DNA of 64,000 bases from Chersky-806 sp036502405 (GTDB lineage: Bacteria > Actinomycetota > Acidimicrobiia > IMCC26256 > JAENVU01): assembly GCA_036502405.1 (NCBI GenBank), contig DASXYP010000045.1, forward strand, positions 1 to 64,000, written 5' to 3'. Within the stretch, counting starts at the first letter, position 1. Each line of letters starts with the position of its first letter. Under the pieces are notes generated by a model. The model was not told where the DNA came from. It saw only the letters and a program-made list of their open reading frames with translations, and made no database searches. Of this stretch, positions 33,310-42,114 are shown piece after piece. The position numbers and the translations under genes were made by a program.

Positions 33310-34182
33310 TCAGGTGGTGGCGAGCAGGAGGTCTTCGCCGGTGGAGGGGCGCAGGCCGTCGGGGCGGCCCGCGAAGTAGCGGTCGGCGAGCGCGCCGGAG
33401 GAGATGTGCCGGGCATCCCGGAAGCCGGCCGCTCGGGCCTGCGCGAGCATCTCGCCGGGCGAGAAGAAGCTGATGAACGGGGTCCCCGACGCGAGGGCTC
33501 CGCGGGCGGCGGCTTCGAGGCCGGGCCGGTCCGCCTCGTCGACGAGCTCGCCCGGCAACAGGAACGTCATCGCGATCGTCGATCCCGGCGCGAGACCGGC
33601 AAGCCGGCGGAGCGTCGCCGCGGTGGTGATCTTGGTCAGGTACATGGAGACGCCGGTGGACGCGACGACCGCGGGACGCTCGGGATCGAAGGCGGCCGCA
33701 GCAACGCCGTCCCACCAGCTCTCCCCCTTCTCGAAGTCGACCGGGACCAGGTGCAACCAGTCCGGGACGCCGAAGCCGAGCTCGATGAGGCGGCGGCGCT
33801 TCCACGCCTGGGTGCCCGGCTGGTCGACCTCGAAGATCCGGAGGCGGGGACCGAGCTCGGGATGGCGCTGCGCGAGCGTGTCGAGGCCGGCGCCGAGGAT
33901 GACGTACTGATCGACACCCGCCGCCATCTGCTCGGCGACCAGATCCTCGATGAACCGGGCGCGCGCGACGATGGCGGCTCGGAAGCCGCGTGTGCCGAAT
34001 GGGTGCATGTCGGGGCGGTCGCGCCAACCCTCGTCGGGTGCGACCAGCTGCAGGCCGACCAGGTCCTCGAGCACGGGCGGCGAAGCGTCGACCTCGACGT
34101 GCATCGCGCGCCACAGCGCGACCCGAGCCGCGGTGCTGTCCGGTGCGTCGGCGGGCTCACCCGCCGGCAGTGCGCCGTTCAC
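33310..34182 (-). CDS. Class I SAM-dependent methyltransferase (TIGR00027/LCMT-like)
   Basis: 290 residues from GTG 34182. YVILGAGLDTLAQRHPEL is the SAM-binding motif I, LRIFEVDQPGTQAWKRRRL is motif II, and VVASTGVSMYLT is typical of this family, expanded in actinobacteria. Substrates are mostly unknown; some act on natural products or carboxyl groups. GTG overlaps the SDR stop (GTGA); last gene of the SnoaL-SDR-methyltransferase operon. Confidence 0.88.
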   Translation of the reverse strand: MNGALPAGEPADAPDSTAARVALWRAMHVEVDASPPVLEDLVGLQLVAPDEGWRDRPDMHPFGTRGFRAAIVARARFIEDLVAEQMAAGVDQYVILGAGLDTLAQRHPELGPRLRIFEVDQPGTQAWKRRRLIELGFGVPDWLHLVPVDFEKGESWWDGVAAAAFDPERPAVVASTGVSMYLTKITTAATLRRLAGLAPGSTIAMTFLLPGELVDEADRPGLEAAARGALASGTPFISFFSPGEMLAQARAAGFRDARHISSGALADRYFAGRPDGLRPSTGEDLLLATT

Positions 34183-34997
34183 GCGTGCCTCGCCTTCTCC
34201 ACGGCCTCGGTCAGCTGTGCGGATCTCGCCACCACCGCGGCGGCGAGGTCGCCATGGGTCACGACGTAGGGCTCGCCGGCCAGCACCGCTTCGACGACCC
34301 CCGGGGCGGCGTCCTCGGCCGTCGCGAGCATCCCCGCCATCTCGGGGTTGCTCGCGATCATCGCGTCGAGGTCGCCCTCGCCGGCGACGGGCCGACGCAG
34401 CTCGTCGGGCTGCGCGGCCTCACTGGTCTCGAGATGCCGCGTGATCATGGCGGACGGGAAGATCACCGAGACCTCGATGCCGTCGGCAGCGAGCTCGCTC
34501 CGGAGCGTCTCGGCCAGGCCCCAGACCGCGAACTTGCTGGCCTGGTACGCGCCGAGGCGACTCGCCGGGTCCAGGACCGACGAGGAGCTGGTGAAGGCGA
34601 GGTGGGGACGCGCGGACTTTCGGAGCAGGCCGAGGAACGAGCGGGCGACCCGGGCCGATCCGATGACGTTGACGTCGAGCACCCACCGCCATTCGTCGTC
34701 CGTGAACGACTCGACCGCACCGAAGAGCTGCACCCCGACGTTGGAGAGCACGAGGTCGGCGACGCCGAACCGCTCGTCGACCGCGAGGGCCGCCGCGTCG
34801 ACGCTCGTCGGGTCGGCGACGTCGACCGCCGCACTCACCGCGACGACGTCGTGGGTCCCGGCCACGCGCGCGGCCTCCGCGGCCGCGCGCTCGCCGTCGA
34901 GGTCGAGCACGGCGACGTCCATCCCGAGCGCGGCACTGCGCTCGACGAGGGCGAGCCCGAAGCCCGAGGCACCGCCGGTGACCACGGCGACGGGCAT
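34179..34997 (-). CDS. Short-chain dehydrogenase/reductase
   Basis: 272 residues. VVTGGASGFGLALVERS is the cofactor loop, NVGVQLFG stands for the NNAG motif, and SSSSVLDPASRLGAYQASKFA gives Ser, Tyr and Lys. Asp in VLDLDGERA suggests NAD rather than NADP preference. It overlaps both neighbours by one to four bases. Probable job: oxidation of a secondary alcohol in the pathway served by the SnoaL-like protein. Confidence 0.9.
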   Translation of the reverse strand: MPVAVVTGGASGFGLALVERSAALGMDVAVLDLDGERAAAEAARVAGTHDVVAVSAAVDVADPTSVDAAALAVDERFGVADLVLSNVGVQLFGAVESFTDDEWRWVLDVNVIGSARVARSFLGLLRKSARPHLAFTSSSSVLDPASRLGAYQASKFAVWGLAETLRSELAADGIEVSVIFPSAMITRHLETSEAAQPDELRRPVAGEGDLDAMIASNPEMAGMLATAEDAAPGVVEAVLAGEPYVVTHGDLAAAVVARSAQLTEAVEKARHA

Positions 34998-35416
34998 CAG
35001 CCCGAACCGGGCTCGGGGACGACGAAGTCGACGTGGAGCCGGGTCAGCCTCGACGACGCGATGCGCCAGCCGTCGGCCGTCCGCTCGTAGGTCTCGTGAT
35101 AGTGCCCGTAGCCGTCGAGGCGGGTGCCGCCGGGGAAGATCACGATGTCGTTGAGCGCCCAGATGCCGGTGGCGGTCGTGTCGGAGGTGAGCTCGATCTC
35201 GGGCATGTGGCCCTGGTGCACGGTCACCGCGCCGTCCAGCATCTTGCGAAGCACCGAGATGAACTCGTCCGCCCCGTGCACGACGCCGCCGCCGGCTTCG
35301 CTGGTGTCCATCACCACGTCGTCGGTGAACACCTGGCGCATGCCGTCCCAGTCCTTGGTGTCCATGGTGCGGAAGTAGCGCGCCTTGAGCCGGCGGATCG
35401 CTTCGACGTCGTCCAC
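34997..35416 (-). CDS. SnoaL-like/NTF2-fold protein
   Basis: 139 residues from GTG 35416 after GAGG. AIRRLKARYFRTMDTKDWDGMRQVFTDD at the start and YHETYERTADGWRIASSRLTR at the end are signatures of SnoaL_4-type NTF2-fold proteins. Members include ketosteroid isomerase-like and cyclase-like enzymes and non-catalytic binders. TGATG links it to the SDR gene. First gene of the three-gene operon. Confidence 0.87.
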   Translation of the reverse strand: MDDVEAIRRLKARYFRTMDTKDWDGMRQVFTDDVVMDTSEAGGGVVHGADEFISVLRKMLDGAVTVHQGHMPEIELTSDTTATGIWALNDIVIFPGGTRLDGYGHYHETYERTADGWRIASSRLTRLHVDFVVPEPGSG

Positions 35417-35418
35417 AT

Positions 35419-35880
35419 CTACCTCGAATCGCGAAGCGCGAAGTCGACGATGGCGTCGAACTCGGCGTCCGAGAGCGGCAGGACCGAGAGTCGGTTCCCT
35501 CGCGCCAGCAGCCGGGAGTCCGCGAGCTCGGGAATCGTGCGTAGATCGGAGAGCGACACGAACGGCAGCGCGCGGACCGGTGCGACGGTCACCCAGTCCC
35601 AGCGCGGGTCGTCGGGCTTGCTCGCCGGGTCGTAGTAGTCGCTCTTCGGATCGAACTGGGTCGGATCCGGTTCGGCGGTCTCGACGATCTCGCAGATGCC
35701 GGCGACGCCGGGCGGCTTCGCGTTCGAGTGGTAGTAGATCGCCTGCTCGCCCTCACGCATCTCGCGCATGAAGTTGCGCGCCTGGTAGCTCCGGATCCCG
35801 TCCCAGCCTTCTCGCTTCGCGCGGACCAGGTCGTCGTACGAGAACACGTCGGGTTCGGACTTGAGGAGCCACCGCGCCAT
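35419..35880 (-). CDS. EVE domain protein
   Basis: 153 residues. WLLKSEPDVFSYDDLV at the start, then WDGIRSYQARNFMREM and AIYYHSNAKPPGVAGICEIV, match the EVE fold, related to YTH and PUA. EVE proteins are thought to bind modified bases in DNA or RNA, and are often linked to restriction of modified phage DNA; here no nuclease or helicase partner is adjacent. Ends 3 bp before the SnoaL-like gene. Confidence 0.92.
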   Translation of the reverse strand: MARWLLKSEPDVFSYDDLVRAKREGWDGIRSYQARNFMREMREGEQAIYYHSNAKPPGVAGICEIVETAEPDPTQFDPKSDYYDPASKPDDPRWDWVTVAPVRALPFVSLSDLRTIPELADSRLLARGNRLSVLPLSDAEFDAIVDFALRDSR

Positions 35881-35937
35881 CCGGCGACGCTACGCCGCGC
35901 CGGAGTGCGGCGTCCGTATCACCACGATCGCGCTCAG

Positions 35938-37431
35938 CTACCCCAGCCGGGTCAGGACGTTCCGGGTGATCTGCTCGACCTGCGGGTCACGCGCGGCCAG
36001 GCCGTGCGCCCAGTCGGTCGACCCCGACGTCACCACGGTCGCGCCGGCGTCGTTCGTGTACGCACCGAGCACCGCATGCCCGTAGCGGATGCGCTCCATC
36101 GCTTCGGGCTCACGCGTCCCGAACACCCGTGAGGCGATGTACTCCAGCTCGCTCGGCTCATCCGGCTTCGGAGGACGGGGCGCGGTCTCCCGCGTGAAGT
36201 GCCGGGTCGGGCACGTGCCGAGGATCTCGAAGGTCGACGGGGTGCCGTCCTCGCCCGTCGGATACGGCAACCCGTCTCGGTAGGTGAACTCGCACCCGTC
36301 GCACTCGTACCCGACAGTCGTGGCGCCGGCGCCGAGCACGTCGCCGTAGTCGAGCCCGGTGCCGGCGAAGATCCAGTGACCCGCTCGGTGGACGGTGTAG
36401 CCGCCGAGCCCCGAGGTCACGTTGCGGCCGATGCGGTGGTAGCCGCCGCGGGTGAACGAGACGCCGGTCATGTGGTTCTCGGGCCGTCCGACGATCACGT
36501 CGGACCAGAACGTCGTCACCTCCCGCTCGCGCTCGGTACCGATCAGCGGGTCGCTCTTCAAGAAGCCCTTGTACCCGACCATCACGTCGTGATCATCGCC
36601 CTCGATGCGCACCTGCCACAGCGACGTGTTGCCGGAGAGGAACGCTGCGTTCCCGCCACGAGCGATGAACGCCTCCACCGTGTCACGCATGCCGCGCGAC
36701 CAGTACTCGTCGTGCCCGACCGAGAGGTAGAGGCTCGCTCCGTCGAGCACCTCGGGATGCTCCTCGAGGTCGGCGTTCGTGCAGACGCCGATCTCGAACC
36801 CCTCGCGCTCGGCCCACTCGATGAACGGCAGCTCCCAGTCCGGCCAACCCGCCGATCCGGCGTAGCCCGACAGGTGGTTGATCTGGAGGTAGCCGACGTG
36901 CGCGGCGTTCTGCGGGTCGGGCGCGCCCGTCCCCGTCACGCGCCGACCCTTGCCCGGCGGCTTGAACAGGTAGCCCGGCGCCATCGGACGCTGCATCGCG
37001 ACCTGCGTGCCGCCGGTGTAGAGGTTCGGGCCGCCGAAGTCGTTGTACGCGTGCCACGTGTTGCAGGCCAGCGCGAGCACGAGGCGCGTGCCGGGCGAGG
37101 GACGCACGACGAAGAACGCGTGATCGCGCCGCACCTTCTCGCCGACGTCGATCTCCAAGACGACCTCGTAGTAGCCCGATCGCCATGAAGGGTCGACGTC
37201 GAGCGTGAGCGCGACCGGCCACCGGCACCCGTTCGAGGCGGCGTCGTGTGGTGTCTCGTGCTCGCCCGCCGCGACCGCGTCGGAGCGGAACACGACCTCG
37301 CGCTCGGGGCCGACCCGCGCCACCTCGACGCGCACGGCCCGCCCTCCGGACGACGAGAGGTGCAGACCGACCTGCTCGCCCGGGCCCGCCGACTGCGGCC
37401 AGCAGTACCCCGTCACCACCTCGCGCGCCAT
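35938..37431 (-). CDS. N,N-dimethylformamidase large-subunit-like protein
   Basis: 497 residues. An N-terminal beta-sandwich (about 1-110) is followed by a glutamine-amidotransferase-like domain with SVGHDEYWSRGMRDTVEAFIARGGNAAFLSGNT and HWIFAGTGLDYGD, as in the C-terminal domain of the DMF-hydrolase large subunit. NTWHAYNDFGGPNLY supplies possible Fe ligands. Real dimethylformamidase also needs a small subunit gene, which is absent, so another C-N bond or a binding role is possible. Confidence 0.83.
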   Translation of the reverse strand: MAREVVTGYCWPQSAGPGEQVGLHLSSSGGRAVRVEVARVGPEREVVFRSDAVAAGEHETPHDAASNGCRWPVALTLDVDPSWRSGYYEVVLEIDVGEKVRRDHAFFVVRPSPGTRLVLALACNTWHAYNDFGGPNLYTGGTQVAMQRPMAPGYLFKPPGKGRRVTGTGAPDPQNAAHVGYLQINHLSGYAGSAGWPDWELPFIEWAEREGFEIGVCTNADLEEHPEVLDGASLYLSVGHDEYWSRGMRDTVEAFIARGGNAAFLSGNTSLWQVRIEGDDHDVMVGYKGFLKSDPLIGTEREREVTTFWSDVIVGRPENHMTGVSFTRGGYHRIGRNVTSGLGGYTVHRAGHWIFAGTGLDYGDVLGAGATTVGYECDGCEFTYRDGLPYPTGEDGTPSTFEILGTCPTRHFTRETAPRPPKPDEPSELEYIASRVFGTREPEAMERIRYGHAVLGAYTNDAGATVVTSGSTDWAHGLAARDPQVEQITRNVLTRLG

Positions 37432-37460
37432 CGCGAGACCCTACGGCGCCGAGCCGGGGC

Positions 37461-38630
37461 TCAGCCGGGCCCGAGGATCAGGCCGCTCGTCGGCACCCCG
37501 GTGCCGGCGGTCACGAGCACGTGCTCGACGTCGGGAACCTGGTTCACCGCGGTGCCGCGCAGCTGGCGGACGCACTCGGTGATGCCGTTCATGCCGTGGA
37601 TGTAGGCCTCGCCGAGCAGGCCACCGCTGGTGTTGATCGGTAGCTCGCCGCCGAGCGAGAGCCGTTCGACGGTGGCGAAGTCCTTCGCCTCGCCCTTGCC
37701 GCAGAACCCGAGCTCCTCGAGCTGCATGAGCACGAACGGCGTGAAGTGGTCGTACAGGAACGCGGTCGAGATGTCGTCCGGAGCGAGACCGGACTGTCGC
37801 CAGAGCTGGTCGGCCACGACTCCCATCTCGGGCAGCCCGGTCAGGTCGTCGCGGTAGTAGCTCGTCATCAGCTCGCCGTCGGCCGACGCACCCTGCGCCG
37901 CCGCCTCGATCACCGCGACCGGCCGGCGCAGGTCCCGCGCCCGTTCGACCGACGTCACGACGAGGGCCACCCCGCCGTCGCTCTCCTGGCAGCAGTCGAG
38001 CAGCCGGAGCACGGGTTCGACGATCCAGCGCGAGGCCTGGTGGTCCTCGATCGTGATCGGCCGCTCGTAGAACCACGCGTCGGGGTTCGTCGCCGCGTGG
38101 GCGCGATCGACCACGGCGATGCGCCCGAAGTCCTCGTTCGCGACCCCGTAGGTCTCCATGTAGCGACGGGCGTGCAGCCCGACCCAACCCGCGGGCGAGA
38201 GCAAGCCGTACGGCCCGTACCACGACAGCCAGAGCGGCAGCCCTCCGCCGCCGCCGACCGCGCCGAGGTTCCCGAACCGCATGCCCGACCGCTCGTTGAA
38301 CGCGCGGTAGCAGACCACGACCTCGGCGGTGCCGGTCGCGACGGCCATCACCGCCTGCATGACGGTGGCCGCCGACGCGCCGCCGCCGTAGGGGATGCGG
38401 GCGAACATCGAGAGCCGCTCGATGCCGAGGTTGCGCGCGACCTCCATCTCCTCGCTCGTGTCGAGCGTGAAGGTCACGAGGCCGTCGACGTCCGATGCGG
38501 CCAGGCCTGCATCGTCCAGTGCCGCGAGCACGCACTCGCACGCGAGCTGCAGCTCGGTCCGACCCGACTCCTTCGAGAACTCGGTCTGCCCGATCCCCGC
38601 GATCGCGGCCTTCCCCGGGAGCGTGCTCAA
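37461..38630 (-). CDS. ltp2: Ltp2-like thiolase-fold lipid transfer protein/retro-aldolase
   Basis: 389 residues from TTG 38630, overlapping the ChsH1-like stop. GKAAIAGIGQTEFSKESG and NTSGGLLGEAYIHGMNGITE are typical of the SCPx/Ltp thiolase superfamily. The nucleophilic Cys segment of true thiolases is replaced (VVVCYRAFNERSG), as in Ltp2-type enzymes. In mycobacteria, Ltp2 with the DUF35 part of ChsH2 splits a steroid 17-hydroxy side-chain acyl-CoA. Gene order here is the same. Symbol by synteny and family. Confidence 0.83.
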   Translation of the reverse strand: MSTLPGKAAIAGIGQTEFSKESGRTELQLACECVLAALDDAGLAASDVDGLVTFTLDTSEEMEVARNLGIERLSMFARIPYGGGASAATVMQAVMAVATGTAEVVVCYRAFNERSGMRFGNLGAVGGGGGLPLWLSWYGPYGLLSPAGWVGLHARRYMETYGVANEDFGRIAVVDRAHAATNPDAWFYERPITIEDHQASRWIVEPVLRLLDCCQESDGGVALVVTSVERARDLRRPVAVIEAAAQGASADGELMTSYYRDDLTGLPEMGVVADQLWRQSGLAPDDISTAFLYDHFTPFVLMQLEELGFCGKGEAKDFATVERLSLGGELPINTSGGLLGEAYIHGMNGITECVRQLRGTAVNQVPDVEHVLVTAGTGVPTSGLILGPG

Positions 38631-39052
38631 CCGGAGCTCCGGGGCAGCCCGACCTCGGCGGTGCCGCCGACGTGCTCACCGAGATCGTCCATCGCGGTGA
38701 ACGCGACGTCGACGACGGTCTCGTCGCCGTCGTCGCGCACGCTGGTGACCTGCCCCGTGTAGGTGAGGGTGTGGCCGGGGTGGACGGGGACGCCGAGCCG
38801 GATCGCGACCCGGCGGATCCGCGCGTCCGGGCCGGCCCAGTCGGTGAGGAACCGGCTGCAGTAGCCGGTGTCCGAGAGGATGTTCATGAAGATGTCCGGT
38901 GCACCCTGCGCCTGCGCGTACTCACGGTCGTGGTGCACCGGCATGTAGTCGCGCGACGCGATCGCGCCGGCAACGATCACGGTCGCGGTCACGTCGATCA
39001 CGAGCGGCGGCAGCTCGTCGCCGACCGCGACCGACGCGGCGTCGACGTTCAC
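38627..39052 (-). CDS. chsH1: ChsH1-like MaoC-fold enoyl-CoA hydratase subunit
   Basis: 141 residues from GTG 39052. IASRDYMPVHHDREYA carries the Asp and His of the hot-dog hydratase motif, and FMNILSDTGYCSRFLTDW is typical of ChsH1. In mycobacteria this subunit pairs with the MaoC half of ChsH2 to hydrate a steroid enoyl-CoA with a three-carbon side chain. Overlaps both neighbours by four bases (GTGA and TTGA). Confidence 0.83.
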   Translation of the reverse strand: MNVDAASVAVGDELPPLVIDVTATVIVAGAIASRDYMPVHHDREYAQAQGAPDIFMNILSDTGYCSRFLTDWAGPDARIRRVAIRLGVPVHPGHTLTYTGQVTSVRDDGDETVVDVAFTAMDDLGEHVGGTAEVGLPRSSG

Positions 39053-39456
39053 GACCCCACGATTCGGAACATCGGCAGCGTCAGCTCACCCTCGAAGTCC
39101 TCGAAGACCACCTCGACCGGCGCGCCCATGACGTCGTCGACCGACTCGACGCCGGTCAGGTTGGCAACGAGGCGCCAGCCTTCCTCCAGCTCCACGAGCA
39201 CGACGACCGGGTCCGTCTCGAACCACGGGTACTGCGGGTGCCGCATCACCACCGCGGACAAGATCGTCCCCCGCCCCGACGAGGCGACGGCGGTCCACGC
39301 CAGTGAGTGGCATCGCGGGCACATCGGCCGCGGTGGGTGGCGCAACGTGGCGCAGCCGTCGCAGCGCTGGACGAGGAGCCGGCGCTCGCGCAGGCCGTCC
39401 CAGAAGAACTGGGTGTCCGGCGATGTCGACGGCGCGAGCCGCGTCGGGAGACTCAC
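39049..39456 (-). CDS. DUF35/OB-fold zinc-ribbon protein (separate C-terminal half of ChsH2)
   Basis: 135 residues from GTG 39456. DTQFFWDGLRERRLLVQRC leads into a zinc ribbon CDGCATLRHPPRPMCPRC, then an OB-fold with WFETDPVVVLVELEEGWRLVANL. In mycobacterial ChsH2 this domain is fused to a MaoC domain and activates Ltp2. Here it is its own gene, coupled by GTGA overlaps to the MaoC gene before it and the ChsH1 gene after it. Confidence 0.85.
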   Translation of the reverse strand: MSLPTRLAPSTSPDTQFFWDGLRERRLLVQRCDGCATLRHPPRPMCPRCHSLAWTAVASSGRGTILSAVVMRHPQYPWFETDPVVVLVELEEGWRLVANLTGVESVDDVMGAPVEVVFEDFEGELTLPMFRIVGS

Positions 39457-40019
39457 GACCCACCCGCGTCGTGGAGACCGCTCGGGTCGAACTTCAAGAT
39501 CCGGAACGTCTGGCGACCGACCCGCACACCGCTCGCGTCGGAGTACGAAGTGACCCACGTGACGAACCGGCCGGCACCGAGACGGGTCCGCTTCTCGGCC
39601 GAGACCGACTCGAGCACCGTCTCGGCCGACACGACGTCACCCAGATGCAGGTACCGGTCGATCTCGAACTCGGAGTTGGTGGCGAGCGTCCCGACGAAGC
39701 CGGCCTCGTCGAGCAGCCGGAGCACTTCCGCGCCCCCACCCTCGACCGGTGAGCCCCCGCGCTCGCGGATGCCGGTGATCTTGGGCGTCGCCATGGACCA
39801 GGTCTGCAGCATCAGGGGCGGCGCGACGATCTCGCCGTGGCGGGACGTCGCCGCCGCTTCCGCATCGACGTAGACCGGGTTCGCGTCCTCGAAGGCGGCG
39901 GCCCAGTGCCGGATCATCGGTTGGTTGACCGGATCGGGCGCGAGGTTCGGCCCCCCGGGCGAGATCGGTTGCCCGACGAGCGCGGCCAGCGCATCGTCGA
40001 GGTCGTCGGCGCCGGACAC
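39453..40019 (-). CDS. MaoC-like protein (separate N-terminal half of ChsH2)
   Basis: 188 residues. NQPMIRHWAAAFEDANPVYVD and HGEIVAPPLMLQTWSM match the N-terminal MaoC domain of ChsH2; Tyr stands where the catalytic His of active hydratases would be, as expected for the structural partner of ChsH1. I chose GTG 40019 because codons upstream to GTG 40070 lose the usual third-position GC. It probably forms an active heterodimer with the ChsH1-like protein. Confidence 0.82.
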   Translation of the reverse strand: MSGADDLDDALAALVGQPISPGGPNLAPDPVNQPMIRHWAAAFEDANPVYVDAEAAATSRHGEIVAPPLMLQTWSMATPKITGIRERGGSPVEGGGAEVLRLLDEAGFVGTLATNSEFEIDRYLHLGDVVSAETVLESVSAEKRTRLGAGRFVTWVTSYSDASGVRVGRQTFRILKFDPSGLHDAGGS

Positions 40020-40073
40020 AGGCCGCTTGCTAGCACACGCGCCCGCGACCGGGGCGAGCCCGCGCGCCACCGA

Positions 40074-40973
40074 TCACCCGCCCTGCGTGCGGAAGTACGA
40101 GCCCTCGGCGAGATCCTCGATGAGGCCCGGGTGCGTCGGCTGCCAGCCGAGCAGGTCACGGGTGATGGTGTTCGACGCGACGATGTCGGCGCCGAAGAAT
40201 CGGGCCAGCCACCCGAAGTGCTCTGCCGCCCGGTCGGTCGGGACCGAGACCACCGGGACGTCGAGCCCCGCCCCGATCGCCTCGGCGATCTCCCGGGTCG
40301 GAATCCCCTCCTCGGCCAGCGCGTGCACCGACGAGCCTGCGGGCGCGCCGTCGACTGCGAGTCGCACGAGACTCGCGGCATCGAGCCGGTGCACGGCCGG
40401 CCACCGGTTGCTGCCGTCCTCGATGTGGCCCGAGGCGCGCGCGGCTTTCGCGATCTCGACGAGCAAGGCGACGAAGCCGTGGTCGCCGGGGCCGTGCACG
40501 GTCGGGGCGAAGCGCACGCTCACCGAGCGCACGCCGCGGTCGGCGAGCGCAATCGCCAGCTCAGCGCCCGCGGTCCGCGGGTGGACCGCCGGGTCCGGGA
40601 CGTCGCGCTCGGTGGCGACGCGCCCGGGGGACAACCCGGCCAACCCGGAAGCGATGACGAGCGGCCCGTCGGTGCCGATGAGGGTCGTTCCGAACGCTTC
40701 GATCGCACGTCGGTCGGTCTCCGCGGCCTTCTCCATGTCGGAGAAGTCGTGGTCATAGGCGAGGTGCACCACCCCCTCGCAGCTCGCGGCGCCGTCGCGC
40801 AGGCCGGCCGGGTCCTCGAGGCTGCCTCGGAGAACCTCGGCGCCGAGTGCGGCGACCGCTTGGGCGGCGTCGTCCGAGCGGGCGACGGCGACGACCTGGT
40901 GTCCGGCCGCGAGCAGCTCGGGGACGACGGCGGAGCCGATCCATCCCGATGCTCCGGTGACGAAGATGCGCAT
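40074..40973 (-). CDS. NAD-dependent epimerase/dehydratase (extended SDR)
   Basis: 299 residues. RIFVTGASGWIGSAVVPELLAAGH is the N-terminal NAD(P) loop of the atypical SDR5-like group. The usual Tyr-x3-Lys is not clear (VHPRTAGAELAIALADRG), so catalysis may differ. GGGAGG precedes ATG 40973. It is divergent from a TetR gene across a region with two palindromes and is probably its regulated target, perhaps NADPH-dependent reduction. Confidence 0.82.
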   Translation of the reverse strand: MRIFVTGASGWIGSAVVPELLAAGHQVVAVARSDDAAQAVAALGAEVLRGSLEDPAGLRDGAASCEGVVHLAYDHDFSDMEKAAETDRRAIEAFGTTLIGTDGPLVIASGLAGLSPGRVATERDVPDPAVHPRTAGAELAIALADRGVRSVSVRFAPTVHGPGDHGFVALLVEIAKAARASGHIEDGSNRWPAVHRLDAASLVRLAVDGAPAGSSVHALAEEGIPTREIAEAIGAGLDVPVVSVPTDRAAEHFGWLARFFGADIVASNTITRDLLGWQPTHPGLIEDLAEGSYFRTQGG

Positions 40974-41006
40974 GGAGAACCTCCCGTTTCGGTCATGTCC
41001 GTAGCG

Positions 41007-41047
41007 ATGTCACGGCGTGACATGACCGTACCAGGTGATGTCACCTG
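41007..41047. promoter_or_regulatory. Two palindromes in the epimerase/tetR divergent promoter
   Basis: ATGTCAC-GGC-GTGACAT (41007-41023) and CAGGTGA-TG-TCACCTG (41032-41047) are perfect inverted repeats. Both contain GATGTCAC, offset by 31 bp, or three helical turns. They lie between the divergent epimerase and TetR starts, as expected for TetR autorepression and control of the epimerase. Confidence 0.65.
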
Positions 41048-41070
41048 CTGTCATCACTACACTCCGTGCC

Positions 41071-41637
41071 GTGGGTCGATGGGAGCCGGGCGCCGGCGAT
41101 CGGCTGCGGGCCGCAGCCATGGAGCTGTTCGTCGAGCAGGGGTACGAGCAGACGACGGTCGCCGAGATCGCCGAGCGGGCCGGGCTCACCGCGCGAACCT
41201 TCTTCCGGTACTTCGCCGACAAGCGCGAGGTCCTCTTCGCCGGCTCCATGGAGCTGCAGGACGCCCTTGTCGCCGCGCTCGAGAACGCTCCCGATTCCGC
41301 GACGCCGATGGAGGCGGTCGGAACCGCGCTCGACGCGGCGGCGTCGATGTTGGGCGGGCGCCTCGAGTTCTCCCGCCAGCGGCACGCGGTGATCGTCGCC
41401 AACGCCGAGCTCCGAGAGCGCGAGCTCATCAAGATGGCGAAGCTGTCTGCCGCGCTGGCTTCCGGGCTCCGGCGCCGGGGCGTGACCGAACCCGAGGCGA
41501 GCCTCGCGGCGGAGGTCGGCATCGCCGTGTTCCGCGTCGCGTTCGAGACCTGGGTGAACGGGCCACGCACCCGCAAGCTCACGACGACGATGCGCGACTC
41601 CTTCGCCCAGGTGAAGGCGCTCGCGACGGCCGGCTGA
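41071..41637 (+). CDS. TetR family transcriptional regulator
   Basis: 188 residues from GTG 41071 (VGRWEPGAGDRLRAAAMELF). The HTH is TTVAEIAERAGLTARTFFRYFADKREVLF. The C-terminal region is a helical sensor. A start at 41035 is in frame but would place the operator in the coding region. It probably represses the divergent epimerase and itself. Confidence 0.9.
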   Translation: MGRWEPGAGDRLRAAAMELFVEQGYEQTTVAEIAERAGLTARTFFRYFADKREVLFAGSMELQDALVAALENAPDSATPMEAVGTALDAAASMLGGRLEFSRQRHAVIVANAELRERELIKMAKLSAALASGLRRRGVTEPEASLAAEVGIAVFRVAFETWVNGPRTRKLTTTMRDSFAQVKALATAG

Positions 41638-41660
41638 CCGGACGTGGCACCATCTCGCGG

Positions 41661-42104
41661 ATGACCGCCCGGCCCACCGAGGAGCAGCGCCTGCGCGACC
41701 TCGCATGGCTGCGGCGCGTCCGCGACCGGATCGACCGGGAGTACACCCGACCGCTGGACGTCGAAGCGCTCGCCCGGGGCGCGCACATGTCGGCCGGGCA
41801 CCTGAGCCGCCAGTTCCGGCTCGCCTACGGCGAGTCGCCGTACTCCTATCTGATGACGCGGCGCATCGAGCGCGCGATGGCGCTGCTGCGCCGCGGTGAC
41901 CTCAGCGTCACCGAGGTGTGCTTCGCGGTCGGCTGCTCCTCGCTGGGGACCTTCAGCACCCGCTTCAGCGAGCTCGTGGGAGTCTCCCCGAGCGTCTATC
42001 GGCGCCAGGCCGAAACCGCGACTGCAGGGATACCACCATGCGTCGCGAAGCAGGTCACGAGACCGATCAGGAATCGAGAAGCGCCGTCACCGAGCCACCT
42101 TTAG
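41661..42104 (+). CDS. AraC-type helix-turn-helix protein
   Basis: 147 residues from ATG 41661. Two HTH units are visible: LDVEALARGAHMSAGHLSRQFRLAYGESPYSYL and LSVTEVCFAVGCSSLGTFSTRFSELVGVSPSVYR, the AraC DNA-binding core. There is no N-terminal sensor domain. It is followed 10 bp later by a VOC gene; AraC/VOC pairs are common, and the VOC protein may be the regulated product. Confidence 0.88.
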   Translation: MTARPTEEQRLRDLAWLRRVRDRIDREYTRPLDVEALARGAHMSAGHLSRQFRLAYGESPYSYLMTRRIERAMALLRRGDLSVTEVCFAVGCSSLGTFSTRFSELVGVSPSVYRRQAETATAGIPPCVAKQVTRPIRNREAPSPSHL

Positions 42105-42114
42105 GGTGAGCGAC

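Noticed and set aside
39837..41660. Long plus-strand frame upstream of the AraC-type protein
   Set aside because: Only the last 147 codons resemble a protein; the rest lies antisense to or out of frame with recognisable genes.
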